Notes under the pieces: generated by a model
Told to the model about the DNA's origin: nothing
Database searches by the model: none
The model's input: only the letters and a program-made list of their open reading frames with translations
DNA from: Rhodospirillales bacterium
GTDB lineage: Bacteria > Pseudomonadota > Alphaproteobacteria > Rhodospirillales > Defluviicoccaceae
Direction: 5' to 3'
NCBI GenBank assembly: GCA_030622775.1
Contig: JAUXFS010000004.1
Coordinates: 1 to 16,696, forward strand
DNA: 16,696 nt
Position numbers and translations under genes: made by a program
In this document: positions 7,500-15,201 of the stretch, piece by piece
Layout: the number at the start of each line of letters is the position of its first letter
How positions within the stretch are numbered: position 1 is the first letter of the stretch

Positions 7500-9773
7500 C
7501 TAATCGACATAGTACTTCTTGGCCCGACCGTAATAGTAGCCGGAATCACCGTAGCCGTATTGGGCGTGCTTTTTGACGTTGACCATGGTCAGCGCGACAC
7601 CGGCCAGTTTGGCGCCCGTCGAGACTTGTCTCAGGCAGGATACGACGGTTGCCCGTCCGGTGTCCGCCCAGCGCACCGCGAAGACGACCCTGTCCACCAG
7701 CCGTGCGAGGATCCGCGCGTCGGAAACGGCAAGAATCGGCGGGGAGTCGAGGAGCACCATGTCGTACGACCGCGAGAGCCCTTCGAGCAGCCGCTTCATC
7801 TGGTCGGAGTTGACGACGTCCGCCGCGTTGGTCGCGAACTTTCCGGAGGTGATCACGTGCGCTCCGGAAGGCTCGTCCGTGCAAACCACGTCCTCGAACT
7901 TCGCTTCTCCCGACAACAGCTCGACCAGGCCCGGGGTCGCCGGGAGCTTCAGGAACCGCCCGACGCTCGGTTTGCGTAAGTCGGTATCGATGATGATCAC
8001 GTTTCGCCCCGATTTCGCGAGCATCCGGGCGAGGCTCACCACCAGGGTCGTTTTGCCTTCACCGCTCTGGGCGGAGGTGAAGACGATCGTTTTCGGCGGC
8101 GAATCCACGTGAGAGAGCAGGAGGCTGGTGTACAAGCTGCGAATCGATTCGCCGTACGCCGAGGTGGGACGTTCGAGAATGTAATCGTAGGGTGCCTGGC
8201 GCTTGATCGAAAAGCCGGTGACGATCGGCACGAGGCTGAGAACGCTGACATTCGTCATCTGCTCGATCTGCTCGCCGCTGCGGAAACCACTGTCGAGCTG
8301 TTCGACGAGGAATACCAGGAAGATGCCGACGAAGGCGGACGCTACGAATACAAGCGCGAGAATGAGTTTCGATTTCGGGAATGAGGGCTTGGACGGGACC
8401 GCGGCGACGGAAATGATCCGGGCGTCCGGTTGTTGGCTGCTGATGTCTTCCTGGGCGCTGGTTTCCTCGAAACGGCCGAGAAAGGTCTCGAGCATGGCCT
8501 TGTCGGCGCCTGACTCGCGCTCGAGGGCTCTGAGTTGGATCTCGGCGCTGTTCGACTGCGCCAGTCGCCCCTTGATCTGGTCCAGGCTCCGTCGCAGCGA
8601 GGCTTGGCGAGCCCGGGCGACGCCGACTTCGTTGCGCAGCCCCTGGACGATCTTGTTGACCTCCGCCGCCATTTTCGACTGGAGGTCCTCGAGCTCGGCG
8701 CGGGCGTTGATCAGTCGTGGATGCCGCTCGCCATATTCCCGGGACAACTCGGCGACCTTGCGTTTGACCTCGGTTTCCTGGCCGAGCAGGGTCTGGATAA
8801 TGGGGGACTGGAGAACCGCGGCCGCGGACGCCGCTCCGCCGGAAGAGCGGATCAGCTGGCGCGCCTGTCCGAGCCGAGCCTCGGCTTCGGCGCGGGCGGT
8901 TTTGGCAATGATCAACTGGGTATTCAGGTCCGATATTTCCTGCGAGATCAATGAACCACCAGTGCCCTGATGCAGCCCCGCCTGCACGCGGAATTTCTCG
9001 ACCGCTTGTTCGGAACCCTCCACCTTCTGCCGCAGTTCGGCGATCTTCTCGGACAACCACTGCGTCGCTCTGCGGGTTGCCTCGTACTTGGCTTCCAGTT
9101 GGTCAAGGATGTAGAGGTCGGCGAGCGTATTGACGGCGTTCGCGGCGGTCTTCGGGTTTTCCGACGCAAAAGCGATGCCGATGACCCGCGAAAGCCCCTG
9201 GCGTGACACATCCAGTCGTTCGAGGAACGCGTCGACGACGGCTGCACGCTCCTGATCGCGCAATTCCTCCGGCGACAATTCCTCGGTGTCGTCGCTGACG
9301 GTGATGGCGGCGAGCCACTCCTCGGGGAGGTATTTGCGGAGGCTGAGGACGGTCGACAGCAGTCCCTCGGGGCGTAGGTTAGCGTTGAATTCCGGGTCGG
9401 TCTCCAGATTGAGCCGTTCGACCGCTTTGGTGGCGAGGCGGCGCGACGAGATGAGCTCGATCTCGCTTTCGACGGTTTCCGTCCCGCCGTCCAATCCCGC
9501 GGCCAGTACCTCCTCCAGATTGATGATGGTGGCGCCACGGCTCTGCAGCAGGAGGAAGGTTTCGGCTGTATAGCGCGGCGTGATCAGGAACAGCGCGATC
9601 GCGGCGGCCACGGTCAGGAACACGATCGTTCCGAAGATCAGGGCTTTTCGGCGCCACAGCTTTCTGAAGAATTCTCTGAGGTCGAACTCTTCCGCAAGCA
9701 ACGCGGTTCGGTGAGAGTGCCCCGGTGGCTGGTCTACGTTGGTTCCGGGGACACCGTGCGCAACACTATCCAT
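7500..9773 (-). CDS. Polysaccharide co-polymerase fused to BY-type tyrosine autokinase (Wzc/GumC-like)
   Basis: 757 aa. A Wzz-type chain-length domain spans two membrane helices (about 45-64 and 470-490), with a long periplasmic coiled-coil region (about 230-440) and a Pro-rich PCP motif before the second helix (AVPSKPSFPKSKL, 458-470). The cytoplasmic BY-kinase domain has Walker A SGEGKTT (570-576), Walker A' VIIIDTDLRKPS (592-603) and Walker B MVLLDSPP (672-679). The C-terminal tail holds seven tyrosines (739, 741, 746-748, 754, 755), the expected autophosphorylation cluster. The activating EX2RX2R motif is represented by ESIRSLY (542-548), with Tyr in the last position. In this family cycles of tail phosphorylation control oligomer state and polymer length or export. 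It lies in a minus-strand operon 137 bp after the OPX gene and 18 bp before the TPR-like gene. Confidence 0.97.
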   Translation of the reverse strand: MDSVAHGVPGTNVDQPPGHSHRTALLAEEFDLREFFRKLWRRKALIFGTIVFLTVAAAIALFLITPRYTAETFLLLQSRGATIINLEEVLAAGLDGGTETVESEIELISSRRLATKAVERLNLETDPEFNANLRPEGLLSTVLSLRKYLPEEWLAAITVSDDTEELSPEELRDQERAAVVDAFLERLDVSRQGLSRVIGIAFASENPKTAANAVNTLADLYILDQLEAKYEATRRATQWLSEKIAELRQKVEGSEQAVEKFRVQAGLHQGTGGSLISQEISDLNTQLIIAKTARAEAEARLGQARQLIRSSGGAASAAAVLQSPIIQTLLGQETEVKRKVAELSREYGERHPRLINARAELEDLQSKMAAEVNKIVQGLRNEVGVARARQASLRRSLDQIKGRLAQSNSAEIQLRALERESGADKAMLETFLGRFEETSAQEDISSQQPDARIISVAAVPSKPSFPKSKLILALVFVASAFVGIFLVFLVEQLDSGFRSGEQIEQMTNVSVLSLVPIVTGFSIKRQAPYDYILERPTSAYGESIRSLYTSLLLSHVDSPPKTIVFTSAQSGEGKTTLVVSLARMLAKSGRNVIIIDTDLRKPSVGRFLKLPATPGLVELLSGEAKFEDVVCTDEPSGAHVITSGKFATNAADVVNSDQMKRLLEGLSRSYDMVLLDSPPILAVSDARILARLVDRVVFAVRWADTGRATVVSCLRQVSTGAKLAGVALTMVNVKKHAQYGYGDSGYYYGRAKKYYVD

Positions 9774-9910
9774 AGGATTTTCTCACCATTGGCGCAGCGA
9801 CGACGTCTAACGTGTTCCCGACGGGCCTGTCGGAATGATCGGTAGCCACCGACTCGCCCGCTAACCCGGGAGCGAAGACAGAAACTTGGGCTTCGTCAAA
9901 GCGGGCTTCG
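9774..9910 (-). other. Intra-operon gap between OPX and kinase genes
   Basis: A 137-bp gap. At its OPX-proximal edge, overlapping the end of that gene, is a small hairpin GCTTC-N7-GAAGC (9905-9909 and 9917-9921), and GGGCTTCGT occurs twice in tandem, about 18 bp apart, near 9888-9911. No T-run follows, so this looks like an mRNA processing or stability site rather than a terminator. An internal promoter is possible but none stands out. Confidence 0.3.
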
Positions 9911-10504
9911 TTAAAAGAAGCGTTCCGGAACCTCGATGACATCTCCGGGTAACACGAGGGTATCGCGACCAGCTTCCTGGGGGGTTTTCGATGCATCGTT
10001 CGCTCTGATGATCCCGACCCTGCTTTTCTTGGCTCGATAGGTAAACCCACCGGCCATGGCGATGGCTTTCACAACGGTCATCCCGTTGACATAAGCATAG
10101 CTACCGGGTTGGTTCACTTCACCGTAAATATAGAACGGTCGGTAATTGAGGACATCGACGCTGACGCTCGGGTCCTTGAGGTAGTCCGGTTTCAATCGAT
10201 CGATAATCGTTTGCTCGAGTTCGGAAACCGTCAGCCCGTGGGCGGTCACGTTGCGGATGAGGGGCAACGAGACGTTGCCACTTCCATCGACCTCGAATTC
10301 ACCCGACAGATCCTCGTGTCCGAATACCGTCACCCTGACTCTGTCGCCCGACCCCAGCTTGTAGTCCAGGGTATTCTGCGAAACGGCCTGCGATGTCGAG
10401 AAGCCAAGGCAAACCCACACGGAAACGAAAAGCACCAACGCCCTCAGGGCGCTGGAGAAAAGGCCGAGGCGCTGTTCGTGCTTGCCTGCCACGTACTCAG
10501 TCAA
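9911..10504 (-). CDS. Short polysaccharide export (OPX/Wza-GumB-like) protein
   Basis: 197 aa. It starts at TTG, supported by AGAGGA nine bases upstream; a GTG four codons later is an alternative. An N-terminal signal sequence is visible (hydrophobic 19-35, likely cleavage near residue 42). No standard lipobox is seen; the only Cys in the signal region (residue 32, VWVCLG) does not fit. Then come a Poly_export domain (about 45-118, YKLGSGDRVRVTVFGHEDLSGEFEV written in part: LGSGDRVRVTVFGHEDL) and a single SLBB domain (about 123-174, FYIYGEVNQPGSYAYVNGMTV in part), ending at LPGDVIEVPERFF. Classical Wza is about 380 aa with several SLBB domains and a C-terminal amphipathic helix that crosses the outer membrane; both are absent. 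It therefore probably works in the periplasm and needs another protein for the outer-membrane pore, for which the beta-barrel encoded just upstream (48 bp) is the natural candidate. Confidence 0.93.
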   Translation of the reverse strand: MTEYVAGKHEQRLGLFSSALRALVLFVSVWVCLGFSTSQAVSQNTLDYKLGSGDRVRVTVFGHEDLSGEFEVDGSGNVSLPLIRNVTAHGLTVSELEQTIIDRLKPDYLKDPSVSVDVLNYRPFYIYGEVNQPGSYAYVNGMTVVKAIAMAGGFTYRAKKSRVGIIRANDASKTPQEAGRDTLVLPGDVIEVPERFF

Positions 10505-10552
10505 ATGCCGATATCCTCTCTACAGAGACCGCGATCTCAGAGAGTCTCCACA

Positions 10553-11809
10553 TTACAATTGGGCCTCCAGGGAGATCCTCACGCGGTTCTCGATGTAATC
10601 CCGAGACCCCGCGGCCGTGTCTTCATGTCGCGAATCCCGGCTCCGAAATCTGTAACCGAAATTGGCGTACAGATGGCGATTCATCATGTATCGGGCGCCC
10701 ACGCCCGCCGTGTAAATCCAGTCGTTGCGCCGTCTTCCCTCGTAATCGTTACTTACCACGCCAAAGCTGCCGTTGAGCAACAGGTTTCTCAACAGTTCGT
10801 GGTCGACGGTGATTTCGCCCAAGGTCGCCCAGTAGCCCGAGGCCCCGCTGAAGGTGGTGGTTTCGATGTTGCGGACCACCTTGGCGCCGACCGTCGTCAG
10901 TGTCGTCGCCGACCAATCGATCGAGGCGCCGAACGTCGGGCCCGAGAGGTTATCCAGGTTCGCATCGTCGTTGAGCCTCTGCTTCTGGTAGCCGGCGTAC
11001 ACATCGCCCGAGGTGACGCCGCTGAGATCGAACGCAAGACCGACCACGGCTTCGTATCCCCAGGAGTCACGGTCGAAACCGTTGTCGTCCGGCGTATCGT
11101 CATAGTTCCGCCGGTTGCCGCCAAAACGGACAAACCCCTCGTATGCGGGCGCGAACTCATACCCGGTACGGAAGGATACGCTGTATTCGTTGCGGTCGCG
11201 GTCGTGCTCATTGCTGCTTGGACCAACGAAAGATTGCGCGTCGCTGTAGGCGTACCTGCGAAACTCCGGGGTCAGGGTGAAATTGAGGCTATCCAGGGTA
11301 TGAACGTAACTCGCGAAGCCCGACCAGAAGTTGTACTTCACCGGTTCCTTCGTTCCGGTCTCGTCGGGACTGCCGCGCTCCTGGTGAAGTCTGGCGTACC
11401 CTCCGCCGCCGAAAAGGGCGATGTCGCGGGTCACGTCGAGGCGGCCGTCGGCCGACGCATTCCAGTCGCGGAAATTCTGGCTGTTCTTGTCGGCGTAGAA
11501 ACCGAAATTTCCACCGGTCGAGAAGTTGACCGCATGGTTGTTCCAATCCGATTCGACGGACAAACCGGGTTTGACGCTCGTTATGAAGTCGTCCTTCGTG
11601 TTGTGCCTGCTGGCGAAAACGTTGTCGGTGTACTCTTCCTGGACTTCCATCTTGGGGAAAAACAGGAAACTGCCGGCCCGAACACCGAGTGGTTCCAACT
11701 CCGGACGCGGCCGCGTCTTTACGGTTTCCACCTGAGCCGCGGCCTCGAATGAAACGAGGACTACAACCGAGAGCACCGTCAGGCCAATGCCGACAAACTT
11801 TTTGGCCAT
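10553..11809 (-). CDS. Outer-membrane beta-barrel protein of the EPS locus (BBP2_2-like)
   Basis: 418 aa from the ATG at 11809, chosen because AAGGA lies seven bases upstream and the protein then opens with a clear signal peptide (MAKKFVGIGLTVLSVVVLVS, cleavage near AAA|Q at 25/26). A longer frame to 11923 adds 38 residues without a ribosome site. The mature protein is a run of alternating amphipathic strands rich in aromatic, Asp and Arg residues, beginning with EVQEEYTDNVFASRHNTKDD, a pattern typical of the BBP2_2 barrel family found in exopolysaccharide clusters, and ends in a short strand, RVRISLEAQL. The terminal residue is Leu rather than the aromatic residue usual at the end of barrels inserted by the BAM machinery. 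The likely role is the outer-membrane part of the export path or an outer-membrane anchor, together with the short OPX protein 48 bp downstream. Family assignment is by eye. Confidence 0.87.
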   Translation of the reverse strand: MAKKFVGIGLTVLSVVVLVSFEAAAQVETVKTRPRPELEPLGVRAGSFLFFPKMEVQEEYTDNVFASRHNTKDDFITSVKPGLSVESDWNNHAVNFSTGGNFGFYADKNSQNFRDWNASADGRLDVTRDIALFGGGGYARLHQERGSPDETGTKEPVKYNFWSGFASYVHTLDSLNFTLTPEFRRYAYSDAQSFVGPSSNEHDRDRNEYSVSFRTGYEFAPAYEGFVRFGGNRRNYDDTPDDNGFDRDSWGYEAVVGLAFDLSGVTSGDVYAGYQKQRLNDDANLDNLSGPTFGASIDWSATTLTTVGAKVVRNIETTTFSGASGYWATLGEITVDHELLRNLLLNGSFGVVSNDYEGRRRNDWIYTAGVGARYMMNRHLYANFGYRFRSRDSRHEDTAAGSRDYIENRVRISLEAQL

Positions 11810-11946
11810 GTTTGTGTCCTTCACCCCAACTGTACCGATCGAGCCTTGCTCCTGGCACACGAGCCCCGATCGGAACCTGAAAATATTAGTGAAGTTAGTA
11901 CCCGTATCATGGCGTGGATGCAACGACCTTCCGGTTTCTATGCTTC

Positions 11947-11991
11947 AGGGTGTTGCGTAAATGCAACGCCCTTTGCGGGCTCGGGGCCCGC
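11947..11991. terminator. Tandem hairpins after the secreted-protein gene
   Basis: Two adjacent stem-loops lie directly downstream of the minus-strand stop at 12000. One is a 10-bp stem with one G-U pair (11947-11956 with 11963-11972, 6-nt loop); the other is a GC stem GCGGGC/GCCCGC (11975-11980 with 11986-11991). Read on the plus strand, the second is followed five bases later by five T's (11997-12001), the form of an intrinsic terminator, although no plus-strand gene ends here. On the minus strand there is no T-run. It may partly separate the secreted-protein gene from the barrel-led operon. Confidence 0.4.
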
Positions 11992-11999
11992 GTCGGTTT

Positions 12000-12569
12000 T
12001 TAGCGGCCCGTGGCGCTGGCGGATTGGCTGCCAGGAGGCTCCACCGCCACGCAATTGTCGGTATTCCGGCACTCGTTCTTCGCCAGCGAGTCTGGCCCGG
12101 GCACGCCGGGTCCCCCCACGCCCCCGGGGCCGCTGGCCTTGGCCGGAAGTTCGGCGAGAGTCTGCTCCAGGGCCGACGCGATTACGTCGTCGCAGGCCTC
12201 GAAATCGGTGTCGAGGAGGTCCTTGATGTCGATCGCGAGATGGGGGGCCATTGCCGCCGCCGCGACCGCGATCTGCGCGGGGCATTCACAGTCCGCTCGT
12301 CGATCGATTCGCCAGATCGAACGCAACTGTTCGCTCGCGAACCCGACGATCTCGATCGCCAGGTCGGAGTGGGCGCCGACCGATTCGAAGATGCCGTCTT
12401 CGAGGACGCACCGGTCGCCGTACTCGGCGTCCGTCCCGATCAACTCGACGATGGTGCTCTTGATGTCTTCCGGAAGCGCGTCCGCGGCGCCGGCGCTACC
12501 GGACACGCCGATCATTGCGAGTCCCACGACGACGGAGCCGGTCAATTCGGGCTTCAGCAAAGAGATCAT
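12000..12569 (-). CDS. Small secreted protein with six cysteines and a Gly/Pro tract (function unknown)
   Basis: 189 aa. AAAGG lies five bases before the ATG. A signal peptide is clear (hydrophobic 11-28, likely cleavage after SAGA at 28). The mature part is mostly helical and acidic and has six Cys (54, 94, 96, 126, 167, 173), an even number that suits disulfides in the periplasm or outside. A collagen-like GPGGVGGPGVPGP tract (147-159) separates the helical part from a short Cys-containing tail. I do not recognise a family. It is the most upstream gene of the minus-strand EPS set, about 190 bp before the barrel gene with hairpins between, so it may be transcribed with that operon or separately. 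A structural or regulatory role in the exported matrix is possible; no catalytic motif was seen. Confidence 0.75.
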   Translation of the reverse strand: MISLLKPELTGSVVVGLAMIGVSGSAGAADALPEDIKSTIVELIGTDAEYGDRCVLEDGIFESVGAHSDLAIEIVGFASEQLRSIWRIDRRADCECPAQIAVAAAAMAPHLAIDIKDLLDTDFEACDDVIASALEQTLAELPAKASGPGGVGGPGVPGPDSLAKNECRNTDNCVAVEPPGSQSASATGR

Positions 12570-12909
12570 GCCGGCCTTTCCATCCCTATGCGGTCATCCA
12601 ATCCGTGCCTTGGCTCCGATTCACGGTCACGGCGCGGAGCCCATCTCTCGGCATAGCGAAATGCCATGATCCCTACCGTTTAGCATAGCCCCCGAACATA
12701 AACAACCTATATAACGCATACAGTGAGCATCGCTATCGTAAAAAGAGTAGCGCACGCATTGTGGATTTGCTAAGATCCGCGAATGATCTGGTCCCTCTCC
12801 TGTTGGTTGCCGGGGTGTCGGCCGGCGTGTTTGGTTCTGGCGGCGGAGGGGTCGAAGCCGTATGTACATACTATGAGGATCGATACTGGACACGGCCACG
12901 CGGTTGACG
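12570..12909. promoter_or_regulatory. Divergent intergenic region between secreted-protein and phosphatase genes
   Basis: About 340 bp, AT-rich in the middle (about 12690-12780), where promoters for both directions probably lie. TATATAAC at 12708-12715 resembles a -10 box but no well-placed -35 was found. A perfect 12-bp palindrome GTATGTACATAC (12860-12871) sits about 40-50 bp ahead of the phosphatase start and may be an operator. No convincing gene is present. Confidence 0.4.
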
Positions 12910-13755
12910 ATGGGCATGGCGATGGCGGCTGCCATGAGTAGCCGCATCGTCGAGCTTATCTTCGGCAAGGAGAAAAGAAGGCGGGTTACGGTCGCCAACG
13001 CCGAGGCGCCGGACGGCTTTCGCGTCTATGCGGTCGGCGATATCCATGGCCGGGTCGATCTTCTCGATCGCCTGCACACGATGATCCTTGAGGACGCCGC
13101 GGACGCCCGGCCCGGTGTCGAAAAGGTTGTCGTGTATCTGGGGGACTATCTGGATCGAGGATTGTACAGCAAGGAACTCATCGATTTTTTCCTCGACGAC
13201 CCTCTCCCCGGCTTCGAGGCCGTCTACTTGCGAGGAAACCACGATCAGTACTTCCTCGATTTCCTCGTGGATCCGGACAAGGGCGCCAGTTGGCTAAGGT
13301 TTGGCGGCGACGCCACGGTGTACAGCTACGGGGTGCGGATCCCGGACGAGGTAACGCCGGCTCTGCGCATGGTGTATATCCGCGACCGCCTCCTCGAGGC
13401 CGTACCCCGGCGCCACCTCGCCTTTCTCGGCGATCTCGAGTTGGCCCGGGTGATTGGCGACTATCTTTTCGTTCACGCGGGCGTCAACCCGGATCGGCCC
13501 CTGTCCAAACAGACGCCCGAGGACCTCCTGTGGATACGCGACGCATTTCTCGAATCGGAGCGGGATTTCGGCAAGGTCGTCGTCCACGGTCATTCGGTCA
13601 CCAGCGTGCCCGAGGTTCGCGAGAACAGGATCGGGATCGACACCGGCGCCTGCTACAGCAACAACCTCACCTGCGTCGTGCTCGAAGGGGTGGGCAAGCG
13701 CTTCATTTCCACCGCGGATGCCGCGTCGTCCGCGGGCCGGGTGGCATCGCTCTAA
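12910..13755 (+). CDS. PPP-family metallophosphatase (serine/threonine protein phosphatase type)
   Basis: 281 aa from ATG 12910. The frame also allows a TTG at 12904 and ATGs at 12916, 12922 and 12934; none has a clear ribosome site, and 12934 (MSSRIVELIFGKEKRRR) is also plausible. All metal-binding motifs of the PPP superfamily are present in order: GDIHGR (43-48), GDYLDRG (78-84), GNHD (109-112), HAG (189-191) and VHGHS (225-229). These enzymes use a two-metal centre to hydrolyse phosphoprotein or related phosphoesters in the cytoplasm; relatives include lambda/PrpA-type phosphatases and bis-nucleotide hydrolases, so the substrate is open. No membrane segment is seen. It is convergent with the TPR-glycosyltransferase gene (21 bp apart) and divergent from the EPS operon. 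Because no low-molecular-weight tyrosine phosphatase is present in the window, it could dephosphorylate the BY-kinase, but this rests on position only. Confidence 0.93.
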   Translation: MGMAMAAAMSSRIVELIFGKEKRRRVTVANAEAPDGFRVYAVGDIHGRVDLLDRLHTMILEDAADARPGVEKVVVYLGDYLDRGLYSKELIDFFLDDPLPGFEAVYLRGNHDQYFLDFLVDPDKGASWLRFGGDATVYSYGVRIPDEVTPALRMVYIRDRLLEAVPRRHLAFLGDLELARVIGDYLFVHAGVNPDRPLSKQTPEDLLWIRDAFLESERDFGKVVVHGHSVTSVPEVRENRIGIDTGACYSNNLTCVVLEGVGKRFISTADAASSAGRVASL

Positions 13756-13776
13756 AGCTCCTCCCGTCATAGCTTC

Positions 13777-15201
13777 CTAACTCTCCCTCCGATCGGTCGG
13801 CGAGGGCGGCCACCGCCCGGCGCGTTTGGCGGCGACCGCCGCGGCGAGCGCCGATTCGACCTCGGCGAAGACTCCATCCCAGTCGCCGAGCCGGCGTTGG
13901 CGGAAAAGACGCATCGTCGGATACCAGGGGGTGTCCGCTCTCTCCATCTGATACAGCCAGTACGGCACTAGGTTGAGGACGTTCCAGATCGGCTTGGCCA
14001 GCGATCCGGCCAGGTGGGCGACGGCGCTGTCGGTCATGACCACCAGGTCCAGTTGTTCGACGATTGCGGCGGTGTCGGCGAAGTCCCCGACAATGCCGCC
14101 GAGGTCGACGATCAGCGCGCCGGCGCCGCCGACATCGCCGATATCGGCCCTCCGCGCCCCCTTTTGCAGGCTGAAAAGCTGCACGCCGGATGTCTCGGCG
14201 AGGCGAAGGAAACGGCTGAGGGGCGCCGAGCGGTTGCGATTGCCCTTGAAGGTGGCGCTGCCCGACCAGACGATGCCAACCTTGAACCTGTCGCGGTAGG
14301 GGGCGATCGGCGTCCGGAATCGCTCCCGGGCTTCCGCGGGCACATGCAACGATGGCAACGGCGGCGAGTTGTCCGGCGAGGCGTCGACGATGCCGGGCAG
14401 ACTCATCATCGGGCTGTGAAGGTCGGCGGCGACGGCTTCACCGGGGGCGACGAGACGATCGACCCCCCCAAGCCGGGAAAACAGGCGGCGCAACTCGGGT
14501 GGGCACTCGACGATCACGGTTCCGCCGCGTTGCTTGACGAGGGGCAAAAAACGGCTGGCGAAGATGCAGTCGCCGAAACCCTGTTCGGGATAGACGAGCA
14601 GGGTCCGGCCCGCGAATGATTCGCCCGTCCACCGTGGTCTGGGGTAGCGGCGCGGCGGATACGCCTTGAGCCGGAAGCGGCACTCGTAGGCGGCCCACCC
14701 CTCGGCGAACCGGCCCTGCTGCAACAGCACCAGGGCGCGATCCCACGACGGCCCCGAAGCGTCGGGGGCGAGGCGCAGGGCCGTTTCGAACTCGGCGAGC
14801 GCCGCCTCCGGATCGCCGGCTTGCCTGAGGGCGATGCCGTGGTTGTGACGGGTCGCGGCGTCATCGGGCGCGGAGGCGACGGCGAGGCGATGGGCGGCGA
14901 GGGCGTCATCGATGCGGCCGACGTCCTTCAGCGCGTTGCCGAGATTGCCGGTCGCGGAACAACCCGGATCGATGTCCAGCGCCCGTTTGTAGCAGACGAT
15001 AGCGGCGTCGAGGGCGCCGTTGGCCCTGAGCGCGCTGCCAAGGTTGTTCCAGGCCGGAGCGTATCCGGGAGCCTCGGCGAGCAGCCGGGTGTAAAGGGTG
15101 ATCGCTTCGGCGAGCCGGCCGGCGCGCTGATCGTCCAAGGCCTGTTCGAACATCTGGTGAAATTCGGCCGATCGACGGTCGATGGCGCGACAATCGTTCA
15201 T
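13777..15201 (-). CDS. TPR protein with GT-B-type glycosyltransferase-like C-terminal domain
   Basis: 474 aa. AAGAGA lies about seven bases before the ATG. The N-terminal 180 residues form about five TPR units (around 15-48, 49-82, 83-115, 116-149, 150-183); the third, GCSATGNLGNALKDVGRIDD (80-99), is slightly short. The C-terminal half resembles the GT9/GT41-related domain common in bacterial TPR proteins: LLVYPEQGFGDCIFASRFLP (201-220), VGIVWSGSATFKGNRNRSAP (308-327) and DTAAIVEQLDLVVMTDSAVA (376-395) followed by HLAGSLAKP and WYPTMRLFRQ. The last block is where GT-B enzymes bind the nucleotide sugar. No signal peptide or membrane helix is seen, so it is cytoplasmic. Whether it glycosylates protein, as O-GlcNAc-transferase relatives do, or builds the polysaccharide is undetermined. 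Confidence 0.9.
   Translation of the reverse strand: MNDCRAIDRRSAEFHQMFEQALDDQRAGRLAEAITLYTRLLAEAPGYAPAWNNLGSALRANGALDAAIVCYKRALDIDPGCSATGNLGNALKDVGRIDDALAAHRLAVASAPDDAATRHNHGIALRQAGDPEAALAEFETALRLAPDASGPSWDRALVLLQQGRFAEGWAAYECRFRLKAYPPRRYPRPRWTGESFAGRTLLVYPEQGFGDCIFASRFLPLVKQRGGTVIVECPPELRRLFSRLGGVDRLVAPGEAVAADLHSPMMSLPGIVDASPDNSPPLPSLHVPAEARERFRTPIAPYRDRFKVGIVWSGSATFKGNRNRSAPLSRFLRLAETSGVQLFSLQKGARRADIGDVGGAGALIVDLGGIVGDFADTAAIVEQLDLVVMTDSAVAHLAGSLAKPIWNVLNLVPYWLYQMERADTPWYPTMRLFRQRRLGDWDGVFAEVESALAAAVAAKRAGRWPPSPTDRRES

Noticed and set aside
9766..10050. 94-aa minus-strand frame spanning the end of the OPX gene and the gap
   Set aside because: Most of it overlaps the OPX coding region out of frame and it has no start signal or domain.
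10109..11752. 547-aa open frame on the plus strand
   Set aside because: It is antisense to the barrel and OPX genes, both of which have signal peptides, ribosome sites and family motifs; the plus frame has none.
12860..12871. Perfect 12-bp palindrome GTATGTACATAC as a firm operator call
   Set aside because: Palindromes of this length are expected a few times per window by chance and no second copy was found; it is only mentioned in the intergenic entry.
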